A stretch of 64,000 bases of DNA from Dichetophora obliterata. Lineage: Eukaryota > Arthropoda > Insecta > Diptera > Sciomyzidae. The notes under the pieces were generated by a model. That model saw nothing but the letters and a program-made list of their open reading frames with translations. It did no database searches and had not been told where the DNA came from. Below, one piece after another: positions 1-12,611 of this stretch. The translations under genes and the position numbers were made by a program. The stretch spans positions 53,765,753 through 53,829,752 of the forward strand of contig OY986438.1 in assembly GCA_963920525.1 (NCBI GenBank), given 5' to 3'. Each line of letters begins with the position of its first letter. Position 1 is the first letter of the stretch.

Positions 1-1
1 G

Positions 2-1771
2 TGGAACATTCTGCGACATAATGGATGCTCAAAAGCTGATTCTCCGATTGATGACGCTGATGTTAATGAGTTAAATTTAAGTTTTCTGTCCAACCAACCC
101 CCTTCTGCAGTTAATTCTTTCGACTTTGATTTTAACTTTAATCACAACAATAGATTTTCTTTTCAAAGTGTTGGCTTTGATGAGCTTTATCTAGCCTTCA
201 TTAAGATAAAATCTAACGCAGTTGGTTATGATAATATACCATTAAAATTTATTAAAATCATTTTTCCTTATATTCAAGATTACTTACTTCACTTCATTAA
301 CTCTATTCTTATGACGTCCAATTTTCCCTCCGCATGAAAAATCGCCCGTGTTGTTCCAATTAAGAAGAAAGGGAATTCGAGCGCCATTGATAATTTGCGT
401 CCTATCAGCGTCCTTTCAATCTTATCAAAAATAGTAGAAAATCTTATTAAACAACAAATAATGGATCATTCCAATCAGCATACGTTAATTAATAGTTGCC
501 AGTCTGGTTTTCGGCAGGGTTATAGTACCACTTCTCTCTTGCTGGGGCTCACTGACACCATTAGAAGCTCCCTCAACCAGAATAAACCAAAAGTCCTTTT
601 ATCACTCGATTTGTCCAAAGCATTTGACTGCATTAATCACACTAATTTTATTACTAAATTATCCACTAAGTGTATTTTTTCGAAATCAGTGTGTGAGCTT
701 ATCTCTTTCTACCTTTCGAATCGCAAACGATTTGTCTCCTTTAATAATGAAATCTCAGCCTTATTAAATGTAACAAATGGTGTATCTCAAGGCTCAGTTT
801 TGGGTCATATGCTTTTTATCTTTTATGTTAATGATTTCGTTGATTGCTTAGATCATAATTCTTGCAATCCTTTCATCTTCGCGGATGATATACAACTTCT
901 GCTTAAAGGTGATATGGAATTCTTAGACGTTTTTGAAGCTGTTATCAATTATAATATACTAAGGGTATGTGACTGGATGAAAAATAATTATTTCAACATT
1001 AATCCCGACAAAACTAAAGCTATGCTTTTTGTTAACCGGAGAAACGCCAATATTGACCTATGTATTAAAATTGATGACAGTAGAATAAACTTTGTTGACG
1101 AGCTAAAATGCCTAGAGGTTCACTTAGATAACCGATTATCCTTCGCCATACATATTAATAGGCTGAGCTCGAAGGTAAATTTTATACTGAAAAAATTGTA
1201 TAGCCTTTATTTGATTTTGCCCTATCCTGTCAAACACAAATTGGTTCATTACCTATTACTTTCCAATTTAATGTACTGCGTTGAGGTATTCTCTGGTACG
1301 CTTGCATATAACGTTAAGAAAATTGTACTTTTATTTAATAGGATTCTTCGTTTTTTGTATTATATACGACCACGTGATCACGTCTTCGCCGGCACGCAAC
1401 AGTTTCTTGGGTCCTCCTTTCTTAGTTTAATTTAATGCAGACTGATGTTATTCTTTTTTAAAATTATAAAGAACCAACTGCCGTTTTACTTGATTAATAG
1501 CTTCAAATTTTCTCGATCGACTAGAAACCCACAAACCCTCTTTCCAAAAATCTCTACGTCTTCATACGAGCGATCATTTCTAATACGTACTTCTAGAATC
1601 TGGAATTGTCTGCATCCAAGCCTCAAATCTTTTTCCTTATCGCCTAATGCATTTAAATTAAACTTTTTAGCGCTTATACAAAGTGGACTTTACTTATTCC
1701 TTAACTTAAAACTATCATTACGATACTATGGGCTAGTTACTACTTCTACTACTACATTTTTGCGGCTTTAA
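2..1771 (+). pseudogene. LINE-A: non-LTR retrotransposon ORF2 (reverse transcriptase), decayed
   Basis: One reading frame runs from base 2 to 1771 and encodes the reverse transcriptase and C-terminal part of a Jockey/CR1-group LINE; the endonuclease lies outside the window. Visible motifs are PIKKKG...LRPISVL near 355-415, GFRQGYSTTSLLL, the metal-binding LDLSKAFD (about 605-630), VSQGSVLG (about 785-810) and FADD (about 880), where FADD replaces the usual YADD. The C-terminal RTSRIWNCLHPS motif is near 1590-1625. Two in-frame stops break it: TGA at 335-337, where the family has Trp before KIARV, and TAA at 1433-1435. The 3' untranslated part follows and ends in AATAAAATAATATATAAAAAA near 1909-1933, a likely 3' terminus. 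The element is dead but only lightly decayed. The clade assignment is inferred from motifs. Confidence 0.88.
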
Positions 1772-1935
1772 CAATATTTATTGTTGAGGGCTTAGTGTGT
1801 GAATCGATTATATAAAAAAATGTGTATATATATTCAATTTTCAATTATATGCTTTATCTGCTTGTAATTTGCTTTATTGGCCCTTGTGGCTTTTAAATTA
1901 CACATGAATCAATAAAATAATATATAAAAAAACAA

Positions 1936-3552
1936 TTTTCTTTGCCTATTGGGCGCATCACTGTGCGGCGGCATCATTGGACATTACCTTTTTCAAAAAT
2001 AATGAAAATCGCAACGTTACAGTCAATGGAGCAAGGTACCGTGCGATGATTACCGACTTTTTTGACCAAAATGGAAGAATTGAACAACGGTTCAATTTTC
2101 CGTTTTTTTTTCAATTTTCAAAAATCAAACTCTTAAAAAATCACCAACAAAAGTAAATAAAGTATTATATTTTCCTTCAACAAATAATATTTACATTTTA
2201 CGTTTTACTCGGGACTATCCTGAGTATGATTTTTTAATTGGAATCCATTACTCTCTATTTATTTTCATCGGTAAGATCTTAATTTCTACATAAAATTTAA
2301 TGACTAAAAAAATGTTGCTTATTTTATTCGTACAAAATGAAGGAAGCTTGCTTGCTTCCCCATTTCATGAATAATTATTAAAACATGAAATTTATTTATT
2401 TTTAATACTTTGCCTCCGTAAGCTTCAAAAGTAATTCACATTGGCAGAATAAATTATTTATTCATCGCAAATCAAAGTGCATCACTTAATCGTTTAATAT
2501 ACGTACCAACAACAAATGTCTGTGCTACCAACAGCCATTCTAGGTACCTTACCCAGGCTGCACTCTCGATTCATTTGCATCCCAAATGCACGGTACAGTT
2601 TTAGTTGAAACCGTTTGACATGCACTTTTGTTGGTCGATCCACCTCATGCAGCACGCAATGCAAATGAATGGCGTTCAAAATTTGTATTCGAAAGGACTT
2701 TAGTGGAATGGAGTTATTTGAATATGCATAGGGGCGTGGCATTTCGCATGGCTTCCAATGAAATGCACTTCGCATTTATGAGCTACACAAAGGCTAACGA
2801 ATGCGAAATGCACTTAGAATGCTTTGATTTTTCACCAGAACGGCATAACTTGGCATAATAATGGCGCCATTTTGGAAGAGTGTTTTTCAATTGATGAACT
2901 TCTCGTTCCAGCTGAAATTTTTATTACGTGCTCGAATAGAACCATGGCACTAAGACATTAGGTAGCGGTGTTGTTTCATAAAAATGAAGCAGTTTTCTTA
3001 TTTTTGTTGATTCTCACAAATACAGAACCATTCTCAAGGGGGCGCATTCAGTAATTTTAACAAATAACAAGGCGCGAACTGTTTTTAAATATATTACTAA
3101 CATATGAATCGGTGCGTTCTGAAGCCTTATATGTATATTTCCAGAAATTGTTCAACAATGAGTAACAAATTTAAAATATTGTACATTTTTTTTTTGCCTT
3201 CAATGAAAAAGCTAGGAAATAGTTTTTCTTAATCTTATTGTATGACATAAAAAATAAAGTGCCGCAAAAGAAAGTTTCTGTTCTAAATACTAAGTTTTTG
3301 TTCTCATAAGTTTTGCAAATTAAAGCAAGCTTTATATTTATGTAATTGATAAAGCTAAAAGAATGCAACTTCGCGTTTCTTCTGCAAGTGGTTGTAATAA
3401 CATTATGTTATTGGAAAAAGATCAATACAAGTAAAAGGAACGTAAATGTAAAAATTTTCTGTAACTCAAGCTACGTTGGGCACAAAAAGTCACACAAAGT
3501 TTGTATTTTAAAACAAAGTCAGCTAATAATTTCAAATAATTTATATGTACAT
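1936..3552. other. AT-rich spacer, no gene recognised
   Basis: No conserved reading frame or RNA gene was recognised. Short overlapping open frames on both strands at 2494-2858 sit in a more GC-balanced patch rich in ATGCAAATG- and AAATGC-like words. They resemble no family I know and are probably chance. Confidence 0.5.
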
Positions 3553-4640
3553 ACACTCAGAAAAAATGTCCAGAAAATCTAGAAAAATAGCACCCAATCG
3601 TTAGAAAATCGGACTTCATTTAGCGCCATGGCCGATTTTCTAAAAATGAAGTATATTTTTCGTTAAATTGACACCAGAAGTGCGAAATATTTTAGGAAAA
3701 TTATCCAATCATTTACGAACTATTTCGCCAAATTGAAGATACTTATCGCAATTGTGTTGAAATCTTATTACATTTTAGTAAGTTTTTCTACCGTTTATTT
3801 ATCATCGGCTATAACTAAGAGAAACATTTTCTCCTAAAATAAGAAATTTTCTGCCGTTTATTGATCAGTGGCTGTAACTACGAGAAACAGTTTCTCTGAA
3901 AATAAGAAATTTTCTACCTTTTATTAATCATTGGCTATAAGTAAGAGAAAAATTTTCTCTGAAAATAAGAAATTTTTTATCAAATTCGTGGAAAAATTTT
4001 GTAATTTTTGCAAAAAAAAAACCTTTTTTAAGATTTTAAACAGCATACTGTGAGAACTATGATTTTTATACTGAAAAAAATTGCAAACATTATTATTAAT
4101 AACATTAAATAAAATTGAAAAATTATCGCTATCCGGTGACTTCAACCTTGGCCGCATGAGTGTAAGTGCATGGGCTTATCCATTCGACATTCGCTATTGT
4201 TCAACGATCGTCGCTTAATTTGCTTCATTAAGAATCGTTCGCTTCGTAAGTAATTTTAAAGCATTTTTTCTAGAAATATAAGAAATGCATCCTTAAAATA
4301 AATCACTTGTGGTGTACAAAAAAAGAAAAACTTATATGTATTTCTATAAAATATCCAAGTTTTGTAACTTATGTTTCTCCAAATTTAAGAAATCATGCTG
4401 TAGAATGTTGCGAGCAGACTTGATATCAATGAAGTTTTTTTTTCAAATTATTTATGTTTGTATAAAATTGTTGGAAATTTAACTTACGCCATGCCGTCAT
4501 TTCTTATATTTAAGTACAAACTTGTCTTCAAAACTTAGAAGCTGTTGCAACGAAATCAAGACGTGAAGTCTTTAAATCATGTAAAAATTCTCTACATTAA
4601 GGAGAAACCTCTATAGAATATAGAAAAACCCATGAAACCC
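3553..4640 (+). repeat. Dispersed repeat, copy 1 of the CACTCAGAAAAAA family
   Basis: The segment starts with CACTCAGAAAAAA and is collinear with 19871-20770. Shared stretches include TAGAAAAATAGCACCC near the start, ATCATCGGCTATAACTAA, TTCATTAAGAATCGTTCGCTT, and TATAGAATATAGAAAAACCCATG near the end. Copy 1 also holds three tandem versions of the TTTTCTACC..TTTATT..ATC.GGCTATAACTA..GAGAAA unit between about 3780 and 3970, where copy 2 has one. There is no coding capacity, so it is probably a non-autonomous DNA element. The 3' end of this copy is degraded. Confidence 0.7.
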
Positions 4641-4654
4641 TCAATGAAAGAATT

Positions 4655-4790
4655 TCGCGATGTGTTGATCGTTAGACTAGCTAGAGTTTTTTTAAAAAGT
4701 TCCTTTTTTGGAAAAAAAAATTAATTTTTGTATGGGCAAGTTTTTTGTTTCTATGAATTGTCCTAAACAAAAAAAAAAAATACAAAAAAT
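4655..4790 (+). repeat. Dispersed repeat, inverted copy of 9400-9530
   Basis: Read on the minus strand, this stretch matches the plus strand at about 9400-9530. Shared words are GACAATTCATAGAAACA, CCATACAAAA, CCAAAAAAGG and the CTAGC..CTTAGGGTTCACACATTGC-like block. It has no coding content. Confidence 0.6.
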
Positions 4791-5700
4791 TAAGCTCTAA
4801 AAATGGTTACTATAAGTATAAAAAATTTAAGAAATCTGCACATTTGGGATTTTATTTTCTTCTTTTTGTGATTTTTTTTTTTTTTTTTTGTTTCATTTTG
4901 CTACATTATTTATAGTCCGATTGAGGCCGTTTAATCACAGTTGGAAAGGTTATAAAATTCCCTACAGTAATCTGGGGCAAACATGTACATTTTGAAACAA
5001 AGTTGACTCATTGTGGACGGACAAGGGGATCCTTGTTTTTTTTTTTTTTTTTTTTTTATTCGCCCGGAGGTATGAAATCTTCCCAAGATACGTATACCCG
5101 ACCTATACGCATGCACGATTCACATCCTAAAATCTGCCCGAATCAGCCGGGACAGACAGAATGCACCTACGTACTAAAACATACCCCCTATTGGCAATTA
5201 GGATTTTCCACTAAGCACATTAATTGGCTTTTCAGCGGAATTTAAAAATTGAATATATATAAACGCGTATTTAAGTATACTTGATTCTATATAAATAAGC
5301 AACATCGAATTAAATAATAGTAATTATCAATATAAGGTACCCGAAAAACAATCAAAAACACTAAACTCATTTTAACTGGTTTGCGGCCTTTGTCCAACCC
5401 AAGGACCTACGTGGAAATGAGATAAATCTCTTATCCGCCAAATCAAAATCCCAATTAGTTGGATTGTATGGAAAAGAGATATACTCTGGTACACCAATCC
5501 AGGTGATAGTGTGAGGTTCAGTCTAATTTCAAATCAGGAAACCACGTGAGCACGTTAATCCCAATTCGATTAAAAATTAAAATATTGAATAATTAAAAAG
5601 TAAGTTTTAAAAACGATTCATATTTGATGGTGCTTTCTTTATAAAACATAATATCGAGACAAAAAAGAGAAACAGAAAAATCTCAATTGCCAATATTACA
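4791..5700. other. AT-rich spacer with a T22 run
   Basis: No gene was recognised. A homopolymer of 22 T occupies about 5036-5057. The small open frames on either side of it are low-complexity artefacts. Confidence 0.5.
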
Positions 5701-5746
5701 TTGTTATAAAATTGCGTTAGGTATAATAGGATGAAGTTAAATTGAT

Positions 5747-8580
5747 TTAATTATTTAAATGTAATATAATTTTCCGTTTTAAGACGTCTACCGAATCAGA
5801 AAAATTAATCATGTTGAAGTTATCATTGAAATCACTGCACATACATCGTAAAGGATCATGAAGAGCGTAATTAGAACTGCACTGACTCAACTTGAAAAAC
5901 AGAAAATGTCTAGTTCCTCTCCTTGGGATGTTAAAATTTAGAGCTGAGATGAGATATTCCGAATTAATCTCGCCACGAAGTAATTTATACAGAAACATGA
6001 CATTAAGCTTCATTCTTCTGCTTCTTAGGGAAGGTAGTAAAATTATTTTAAGGCGTATTTCATACGATGGAAGCATAATATTGGGGTTCCAACGACTATG
6101 ACGTAAAGCAAAAAGTAAAAACTGTTTTTGAACGGATTCTATGGCGTCGATGTAGACATTATATTGTGGGTTCCATACAACTGATGCATATTCAAGAATT
6201 GGCCTTACTAGAGAGGTATATAATAATTTAGTAGTAAAGGGATCACTGAATTCTTTAGCCCATCTTTTAATGAAACCAAGGACTCCTCTTGCCTTATTTA
6301 TCACCATATTAACGTGGAGATTGAAGCGAAGTTTTGAATCTATTATAACACCAAGATCGAGAAAACTGGAAACTATTTCTAAGTTAGTGTTATTTATAGT
6401 GTAATTTATGTTACTAGCAGATCTTCGCGAGAATGTCATTTGCTTACAGATTTAATATATTTAAGCTACACCAGTCCACAAGTCTATTTAGATCAGATTG
6501 TAAAAGATGTCGTTCTTCGGGTGATTTGTAACGAAGAAAAAGTTTCACGTCGTCAGCGTACATTAAGACGTTACAGTGTTTTATTACCGAAGGAAGATCA
6601 TTAATGAATAGTAAAAATAAAACCGGTCCAAGATGACTGCCCTGAGGAACGCCAGAAGTGACGAAATACTTTTTGAAAGAGAATTCTTATATAAAACCTT
6701 TTGAGTACGTCTAGATAAATACGAATTTATCCAATTTAATAATGTGAGAGGAAACCCAATAAGGTGGAGTTTTTTCAAAAGAAGATTATGATTAACACTG
6801 TCGAAAGCTTTGATAAAGTCCGTATAAATAACATCAGTCTGCAGTCCCAAAGTAAAACCATTTATAACACGCGTAGTAAACTCTAAGAGGTTTGTTGTAG
6901 TGGACTTACCCTTCAGAAAACCATGTTGAAAGACAGAAATGGTGGAAGACACGGAGTGGGTTAATTGATCAGTTATGATTTTCTCAAATAACTTAGGGAT
7001 TGCACTTAATTTTGCAATTCCTCGATAGTTAGAAACATCTATCTTGGAGCCAGATTTATGAAGGGGTATAATATAAGAATACTTCCATATAATAGGAAAA
7101 TAACCACTATGCAAGGAAATATTAAAAATGTTTGCTAGAGGAGTACACAGGTTTGTAGCACATTGCTTTAAAATACAGCTTGGAATTTTATCAGGACCGG
7201 CCGTAAAAGAAGATTTTACTTGTCGAAGATAACACATGACAATATTTGGGTCTATTACAGGAGTTTCAAAAGAGTTAACTGGCGGAGAAAAGGATACGTC
7301 GTGCTAGTATTAAATGGTATATCGGAGTAAGTTGATTTAAAGAAGTTTGCAAACATGTTAGAAATCACATTGTCACAAGATGATTCTTCCTGATTGAATT
7401 TCATAAGGGGTGGAAAACTGGAGGCTTTACGTTTTGAGTTAACAACACTATAGAAAAGTTTTGGATCATCTTTAAATTGAGATTTTATGTTAATTATATA
7501 AGCAGAATAGCATTGTTTATTTAGTAGTTGATATCTATAACGACAAGAAGAATAGGAAGCAAAGTCTAAACTAGAACCAGATATTTTATATTTTTTGAAT
7601 AAACGATTTTTTAAATTTTTAAGTGTCTTTAGATCATTTGTTAGCCAGGGTGGATTTAAAGGATTGGAGAAACACCTTTTTTTTGGGACGGACAATAGGA
7701 AACACCGTTGAAGAGTATCATTGAAAAACTGTTCAGAAGATTCGACGTCATAATATGAATATGATGCTCCGCTAGTTAAAATTGGAGACCAATCAGTCTG
7801 CGAAAGTAAGGAATTAAGTTTTACATAGTACGTTTTCTTAAAATTATAAACTTTTTTATTTCGCGCATCAGAAGTTACTTTATCTTCTTTTTCGTGGGGG
7901 AGTAAAACTGTTATTTCAAGAGTTGGATGATGTACATCTTCTGGAAGAGATACGGGATTCGAACAATGGAGATTAACAGTAGTGCATCTATCTACAAATA
8001 CAAGATCTAAGGTTCTGTGGTTTATATTTAAAATATCATTGACTTGTTGAAGACACAGATCAGACAGCTTATCTAAGAAGTCATTTATCCAATCATTATT
8101 GGAAACAGGAGTAAGAAATGAAGAATCGTCAGACGATCTCCAAGTCACAAAAGGTAGGTTAAAATCACCCAGCACAATAAGAACGTCTTTATTTTTAAAC
8201 AAATTATGAACTTTTTCGATGGCGTGTAAGTGTTTTAAATACATTGTTAAGCCACATTTAGGAGGAATGTAAGAGCAGGTAACATAAATAATAGTATTAT
8301 TTAATTTAACTGCAACACAAATGAACTCAATGTCACTGGTGTCAAGAATTGTCAATTCTTCAGATACAAGCGAGTTTTGAACAGCTATCAAAACACCACC
8401 ACCGATCTTATCATGACGATCTTTACGAAAAATTTGATATTTATTGCACATTATTTCAGAATTTAAGATATTAGAGCGAAGCCAAGTCTCTGTAAAAATT
8501 ATAATGTTATATGCAAAATCAAAACTGTTTATGAAAATATCGGAGAGTTTGGAATTAAGACCCCTGACATTTTGATACAC
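5747..8580 (-). pseudogene. LINE-B ORF2: endonuclease-reverse transcriptase, frameshifted
   Basis: The N-terminal part (8580-7255) is an exonuclease-endonuclease-phosphatase type target-site endonuclease. It carries YQNVRGLNSK, the catalytic Glu in FTETW, GGGVLIAV, YIPP, VLGDFN, TLDLVF and a DVHHP motif in place of the usual SDHxP. The RT part continues with AGPDKIP, VSNYRGIAKL, QHGFLKGKSTTTNLL and the catalytic YTDFIKAFDSVNH (7237-6584). After a shift come SGVPQGSHLGP (about 6660) and MYADD (about 6560). The C-terminal domain (6439-5747) has FLDLGVIIDSKL and PILEYASVVWNP. Frameshifts lie near 7298 and 6680, and a further change near 6440 closes the last reading frame. The protein is a clear relic of a Jockey/CR1-group element without an RNase H domain. 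Confidence 0.9.
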
Positions 8581-8606
8581 AAGCTCGAATTTAGACTTGC
8601 GGTTTA

Positions 8607-9213
8607 TTAATCGTTTTTTGGATGAGTTTCAGGGCTATTTCGGGGACGCGGCAAATGTCCAACATTTACCGGTCTTGAATTGCTTTTGAATTCAAATTCG
8701 CGTACAATTGTGTTAGGCGGCCAAAAGTTTACATCAACTATGGAATTAAATAAATTTTTAGGAACTGTTAATCTAAAAGAAGTAATCGATCTTACATTTG
8801 AATATTTGAATTTATGAACTGAAAGATGCAATGAACAATTCAACTTTGATTTAATGAAAAAAATCTATATCAACCTCTGTTGTATCCGCAGCTAAGCGAG
8901 AAACAAAGATTGATTTAGTTGGTGGAGTTGCAATGATTGGCTTAGGTGGAAGAGAAACCTGAGTAGTAAGAGGAACAACCTGGGAATCGACCAAAGTTGG
9001 TGAAAGAGAAACAGTTTGGGCATAAGACATGACTGGCAATGAAGGTGGAGGTGCCAGCACTGGCAAAGGAGCAGAAATCGATATGTTTGCTGTATCCGAA
9101 GTAGAAGTTAAAATAGGTGGAGGGGCTGTTATACCACCAATGTCCATGTCATCAGCAATGTCATGTACAGAAGAATGTAAAGTTGGAGTTGAATCCGTTT
9201 TCAAAGGGTTCAA
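8607..9213 (-). pseudogene. LINE-B ORF1 (RNA-binding protein), one frameshift
   Basis: The N-terminal half is rich in Pro, Ser and Thr, with several PPP and PLPV words. It is followed by KSIFVSRLAADTTEVDID, which resembles the start of the RRM-like domain found in ORF1 of CR1-type LINEs. The frame breaks in a run of seven A at 8857-8863. Skipping one base there joins it to the second half (8843-8607), which ends in VRSITSFRLTVP, NLFNSIVDVNFWPPNTIVREFEF-type sequence and a basic tail. No CCHC zinc knuckle is visible. The start is uncertain because the codon at 9213 is TTG. It would bind the element RNA alongside ORF2. Confidence 0.72.
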
Positions 9214-9888
9214 TTGGTACCGTAACTATTTTTTATATTATTTTTTATTTTTTTAATAGTGTATCTGAATTAGTTTTCAAAAAATTAAATCTTATCAAAA
9301 TCGGACTATTTTGGCTAACGTGGCAGTGATTTGAACCAAAATTCAACAAAATAATCAAAGTTTACCAAACTTTTTTTAAAAAAAAAATTAAAAGTTTCTT
9401 ATTGGAATTTTTTGTTTTTGACAATTCATAGAAACATAAAACCATACAAAAAGTTGGTTTTTGCCAAAAAAGGCACTTTTTTAAAAACAATTCCAGCTAG
9501 CCTTAGGGTTCACACATTGCAAAATCCTTTCGTGGAGGGTATGACAATGAGCCAAGGAATATTTTAGACCCAGTTTATCAAACACTTCTTTTTTTACCCG
9601 GCCTAATATGTAGGTATATTTATTCAATAACATAAATTGGAAATTTGAGGGTTTTCTATATGACCTTATTATTTATTATTATGTTAATTTTCTATGATTT
9701 AAATACAAATTCTAAATGTTTGATAGTTTTTTTTTTTTTTTTTTGAAAATTGCTTTATATGTCGTGACTAAAGCCTGAGTAAACGATTAAGGAAAAAATT
9801 GTATGACAGTATAAAATTCAGTTTCTATGTAGATGGCTGATGAATTGAATTGCTTTAAAATTTCGATAAATTTGAAGTACCATGCCTT
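9214..9888. other. AT-rich spacer with a dispersed repeat at about 9400-9530
   Basis: No gene was recognised. The stretch at about 9400-9530 is the inverted partner of the repeat at 4655-4790. A poly(T) run lies near 9727-9744. Confidence 0.5.
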
Positions 9889-10295
9889 TTTTTGTTATGT
9901 TGATATTATGTATTGGAGATGTATACTGCGATCTAATTGAGATATATTGTACCTCCTTCTCAAAGCTCCGCTGGTTTGGTGTTCTTAGGTTCAAGGGATG
10001 AAATTTGCTCTAGACTCAGCTCATAGTTCTCAGCTCATAGTTCGCAGTTTGTAAGTAGGTGTATTGGAGTCTCCTCTGCTTCTTCACAGAAACTTCACCC
10101 AATTTCATCAGGTGATATTTAATTTTCAGTGTCCTGTAAGGAACCATGTTAGAATTCTTAGATTCGGTTTACCTAAGCTTATTCACAATTTACCTCTCCG
10201 AGTCTCAAAATCTCTGAGGACCAATTTGGATTGTCTTAGCTTTGGAGACTTTTGCAAAGGTTTGAACGTTTGTGCCTCTCCTCCCTTCTTAGTTC
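9889..10295 (-). pseudogene. LINE-C, C-terminal zinc-knuckle part and 3' end
   Basis: Read on the minus strand this encodes the last domain of an RNase-H-bearing LINE. The recognisable block is a CEEAEETPIHLLTNCEL motif near 10040-10090, the Cys/His signature at the end of these polyproteins, preceded by relics of LTGHCKLxYHLMKLGEV. Downstream, the sequence ends in a short A-run at about 9889-9895, a plausible 3' terminus. The part upstream in the gene lies at 12612-13191, separated by the LTR-like insertion at 10296-12611. Frameshifts and stops are frequent. Confidence 0.75.
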
Positions 10296-11227
10296 TGTAA
10301 GGACCAAAACTTTTGCAAACTTTTGCCCTACATGTTTTAATAGTAATAACTTTCATTTCAGATATCGTTTCCTGCTGGGTCGTACACGGTCGACTACACA
10401 CAAAGTCCAACCCAAAATTACCCAGTGCGGAGATTAGCCATGCGAGGGCCACTTCAAGGGTGGTCAAGGCTAGGTCTAGCAGAAGACGGGGGGTGGTTGA
10501 CCCAATCTAGGGGTTTAGATTAGATTTAAGTAGGCTAAGAAAAATATGAATTATAGGCTAAGTTATTTCTAATATTCTTTTATTTACTTTTATTTAATAT
10601 ACTTTTATTTAAATTTAATTCTTCTTAAATTTTATATTCATACTTACATTTATATAAATAGTATTCATTTATATAACAGAACTAATAAAACAGGAATGAA
10701 ATTAAACCATACCTACCATGACATTCTTCATCTTAATTTAGTTAGGCAGGAACCACTTAGTCATGCCAATAAGGTGTGCCCCTTTTTCTCACTGGGATGC
10801 TGGAAAGCATAAAACACATATAGTGAAATTCCATATAATTGTTGTTTCGGCAAAACTTAATGCGTAATTAAACAACAGCTATACGATCAGGCGATAATTT
10901 GTTGTATTTTCTTTTTTCATTGCATGTAACAACGGCACCATCGTACGATGTTTATGAGAAACGAACACCTGCATGAGATGGAGCATAACAAGCGAGGGTA
11001 TACCAAACTAGAATCGAGATGAAGAAGGGAGTCTTGTTTGAAACGCGAAACCGATAAGTCATCAGTAAAAAACCCAGTCTTATTAAAACCGCGAAGTAGG
11101 ACAGTAAGTCCAGCGAGTGAGCAGAAGCTACAAACAGCACAACTTCCTTTACGACAGCTACGCTAAGACAGCGCAGCAGCGACATCGACCGTCAGGACGA
11201 CAGCGCCAGAGCAGCGCAGTCAACGCA

Positions 11228-11600
11228 GGCAGCGGACGTGAGTCAACGGTAGCAGCGCCACACAGCTCTGCCAGATCTACCGCGTCCTGCCAACAGCGAC
11301 ACAGCCGCACAGTTGAAAGAGACTTCGGCTTGAGCAGCAGGATAACTGCGCCATCAGCGCAGTATTTATCATCGACACCTAAGACAATAGCATCAGAACC
11401 GCACAGCCAAGCGGGCAGCGGACTTGCGTCAATGGTAGCAGCGCCACATAGCGCTGCCAGATCTACCGCATCCTGTCAGTAGGAACAGAGCCGCACAGTT
11501 GAAAGAGACTTCGGCTTGAGCAACAGGATAGCTGCGTCAACAGCGCAGTATTGATCATCGACATCATCGACAGCACCAAAACCGTATAGCCAAATCGGCA
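11228..11600. repeat. 186-bp unit, two tandem copies, CAG/CAGCG-rich
   Basis: GGCAGCGGAC occurs at 11228 and again at 11414. Both copies continue with TCAA[CT]GGTAGCAGCGCCACA, CTGCCAGATCTACCGC and GCCGCACAGTTGAAAGAGAC. The base composition is far more GC-rich than the surroundings. It lies inside the LTR-like insertion. An open frame across it (11117-11482) is a by-product of the composition. Confidence 0.75.
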
Positions 11601-12282
11601 GCAGCAGTGCACCAATGACGTCGTAATTAATCAACGACGATTAACAACGTCAACATCAACAGCACCAAATTGCAGCAGCCACAGCGTCAGCACCAGGAAG
11701 ACGTCAACAGCGACAGAGACAGAGTAACGCCGGCCATACCAGGATAAATCCTGAAGTCAGCAGCAGCAGGACAATACTAAGCATCATTTATTCCTGTTTA
11801 TTTATTATTTTATTGATTTTCGTAGATTTATTTAATAATAATTTTCGTAGATAATTAAATACATTTTTAAATAACTTAATATCAGCTTAACGTAATTAAA
11901 ATATAAAATAATTTTGCTAACAAATATTTAAATAATTTAATATGAAAAGTAAGTGAAATTAAATAAATCATAATAGCCAAATTAATTCCTCCTCAAACCT
12001 TATTCCCACCTCCTACGAGATTAGTGAGAACGCGAACTCTCGGATCCGCTGTCCAAGGTCAAGCCCGTACCCAACGTAAGCTTGGTCTTTAAACCTAACC
12101 TAAGCATCCTTTTCCTCGGCGAATCACAAGCTTTGCGTGAACTGCGACTTGTGACCCGATTGCATTTTCCTTGCCTCAAGGTTAGCGAGAACTGCGACCC
12201 TTTTGTGCTTCAAAACCATCCTTTCCTTTGGCATTGTAACGCATTCTCCCCGGCTGATTAGACAGTTGGGAATTTAAGAACA

Positions 12283-12430
12283 ATATTTAAATTACAGAAA
12301 CTCACAAATAATATTTAAATTACAAAACATTATTTAAATTACAAAACATTATTTAAATTACAAAACATTATTTAAATTATGAAACATTAATTAAACTGTG
12401 AAACATTATCTAAATTGCGAAACATTATCA
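12283..12430. repeat. 19-bp tandem repeat, about 7-8 copies
   Basis: The unit is ACATTATTTAAATTACAAA. Copies in the middle are nearly identical and those at the ends diverge (for example GAAACATTATCTAAATTGC). It lies inside the LTR-like insertion. Confidence 0.8.
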
Positions 12431-12611
12431 CAGATCAATTTGAATAGGGTAGCTCTAGGTAGATTTAAGTTAGATTTAAGCTACGAAATGTGAATAAATA
12501 TTGTCATTATTTGAAAACCCTTGAGTTTGATTTAGTGTTTGCAATTACTAAATTCTTGCAACGATCCTGGTTCCGGCGAGCTTACCTCAGCCGTGAGAAC
12601 GCATCGTTACA

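Larger units (their letters stand above)
5700..9260 (-). mobile_element. LINE-B: nearly complete two-ORF non-LTR retrotransposon
   Basis: The element reads right to left with ORF1 (9213-8607) followed by ORF2 (about 8580-5747, endonuclease then reverse transcriptase). It is the most complete LINE in the window. Both ends are estimates: no clear poly(A) tail or target duplication was identified. Both ORFs are broken by frameshifts. Confidence 0.8.
10296..12611 (+). mobile_element. 2.3-kb LTR-like insertion (candidate solo LTR) inside LINE-C
   Basis: The segment begins TGTAAGGACC and ends CATCGTTACA, so its termini are of TG...CA type. It is flanked by GTTC on the left and TTTC on the right, an imperfect 4-bp target duplication. 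Removing it joins the LINE-C RNase H frame (GTHSIKE) directly to ELRREERHKR in the same frame, which is strong evidence for the insertion boundaries. Inside are a CAG-rich, GC-richer block with a 186-bp tandem duplication, an A/T-rich part and a 19-bp tandem repeat. There is no gag or pol, so a long solo LTR of a Gypsy- or BEL-type element is the simplest reading. The orientation is unknown. Confidence 0.68.

Noticed and set aside
2494..2858. Overlapping open frames on both strands in a GC-balanced patch
   Set aside because: No motif, signal peptide or splice context; both strands open equally, as expected from local composition with few stops.
9029..9329. Plus-strand open frames over LINE-B ORF1
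   Set aside because: They are antisense shadows of the Pro/Ser-rich ORF1 on the minus strand.
11117..11482. 121-codon open frame rich in Ser, Ala, Gln and Arg
   Set aside because: It lies across a 186-bp tandem duplication in the CAG-rich LTR-like insertion, and its openness follows from composition. There is no family resemblance.
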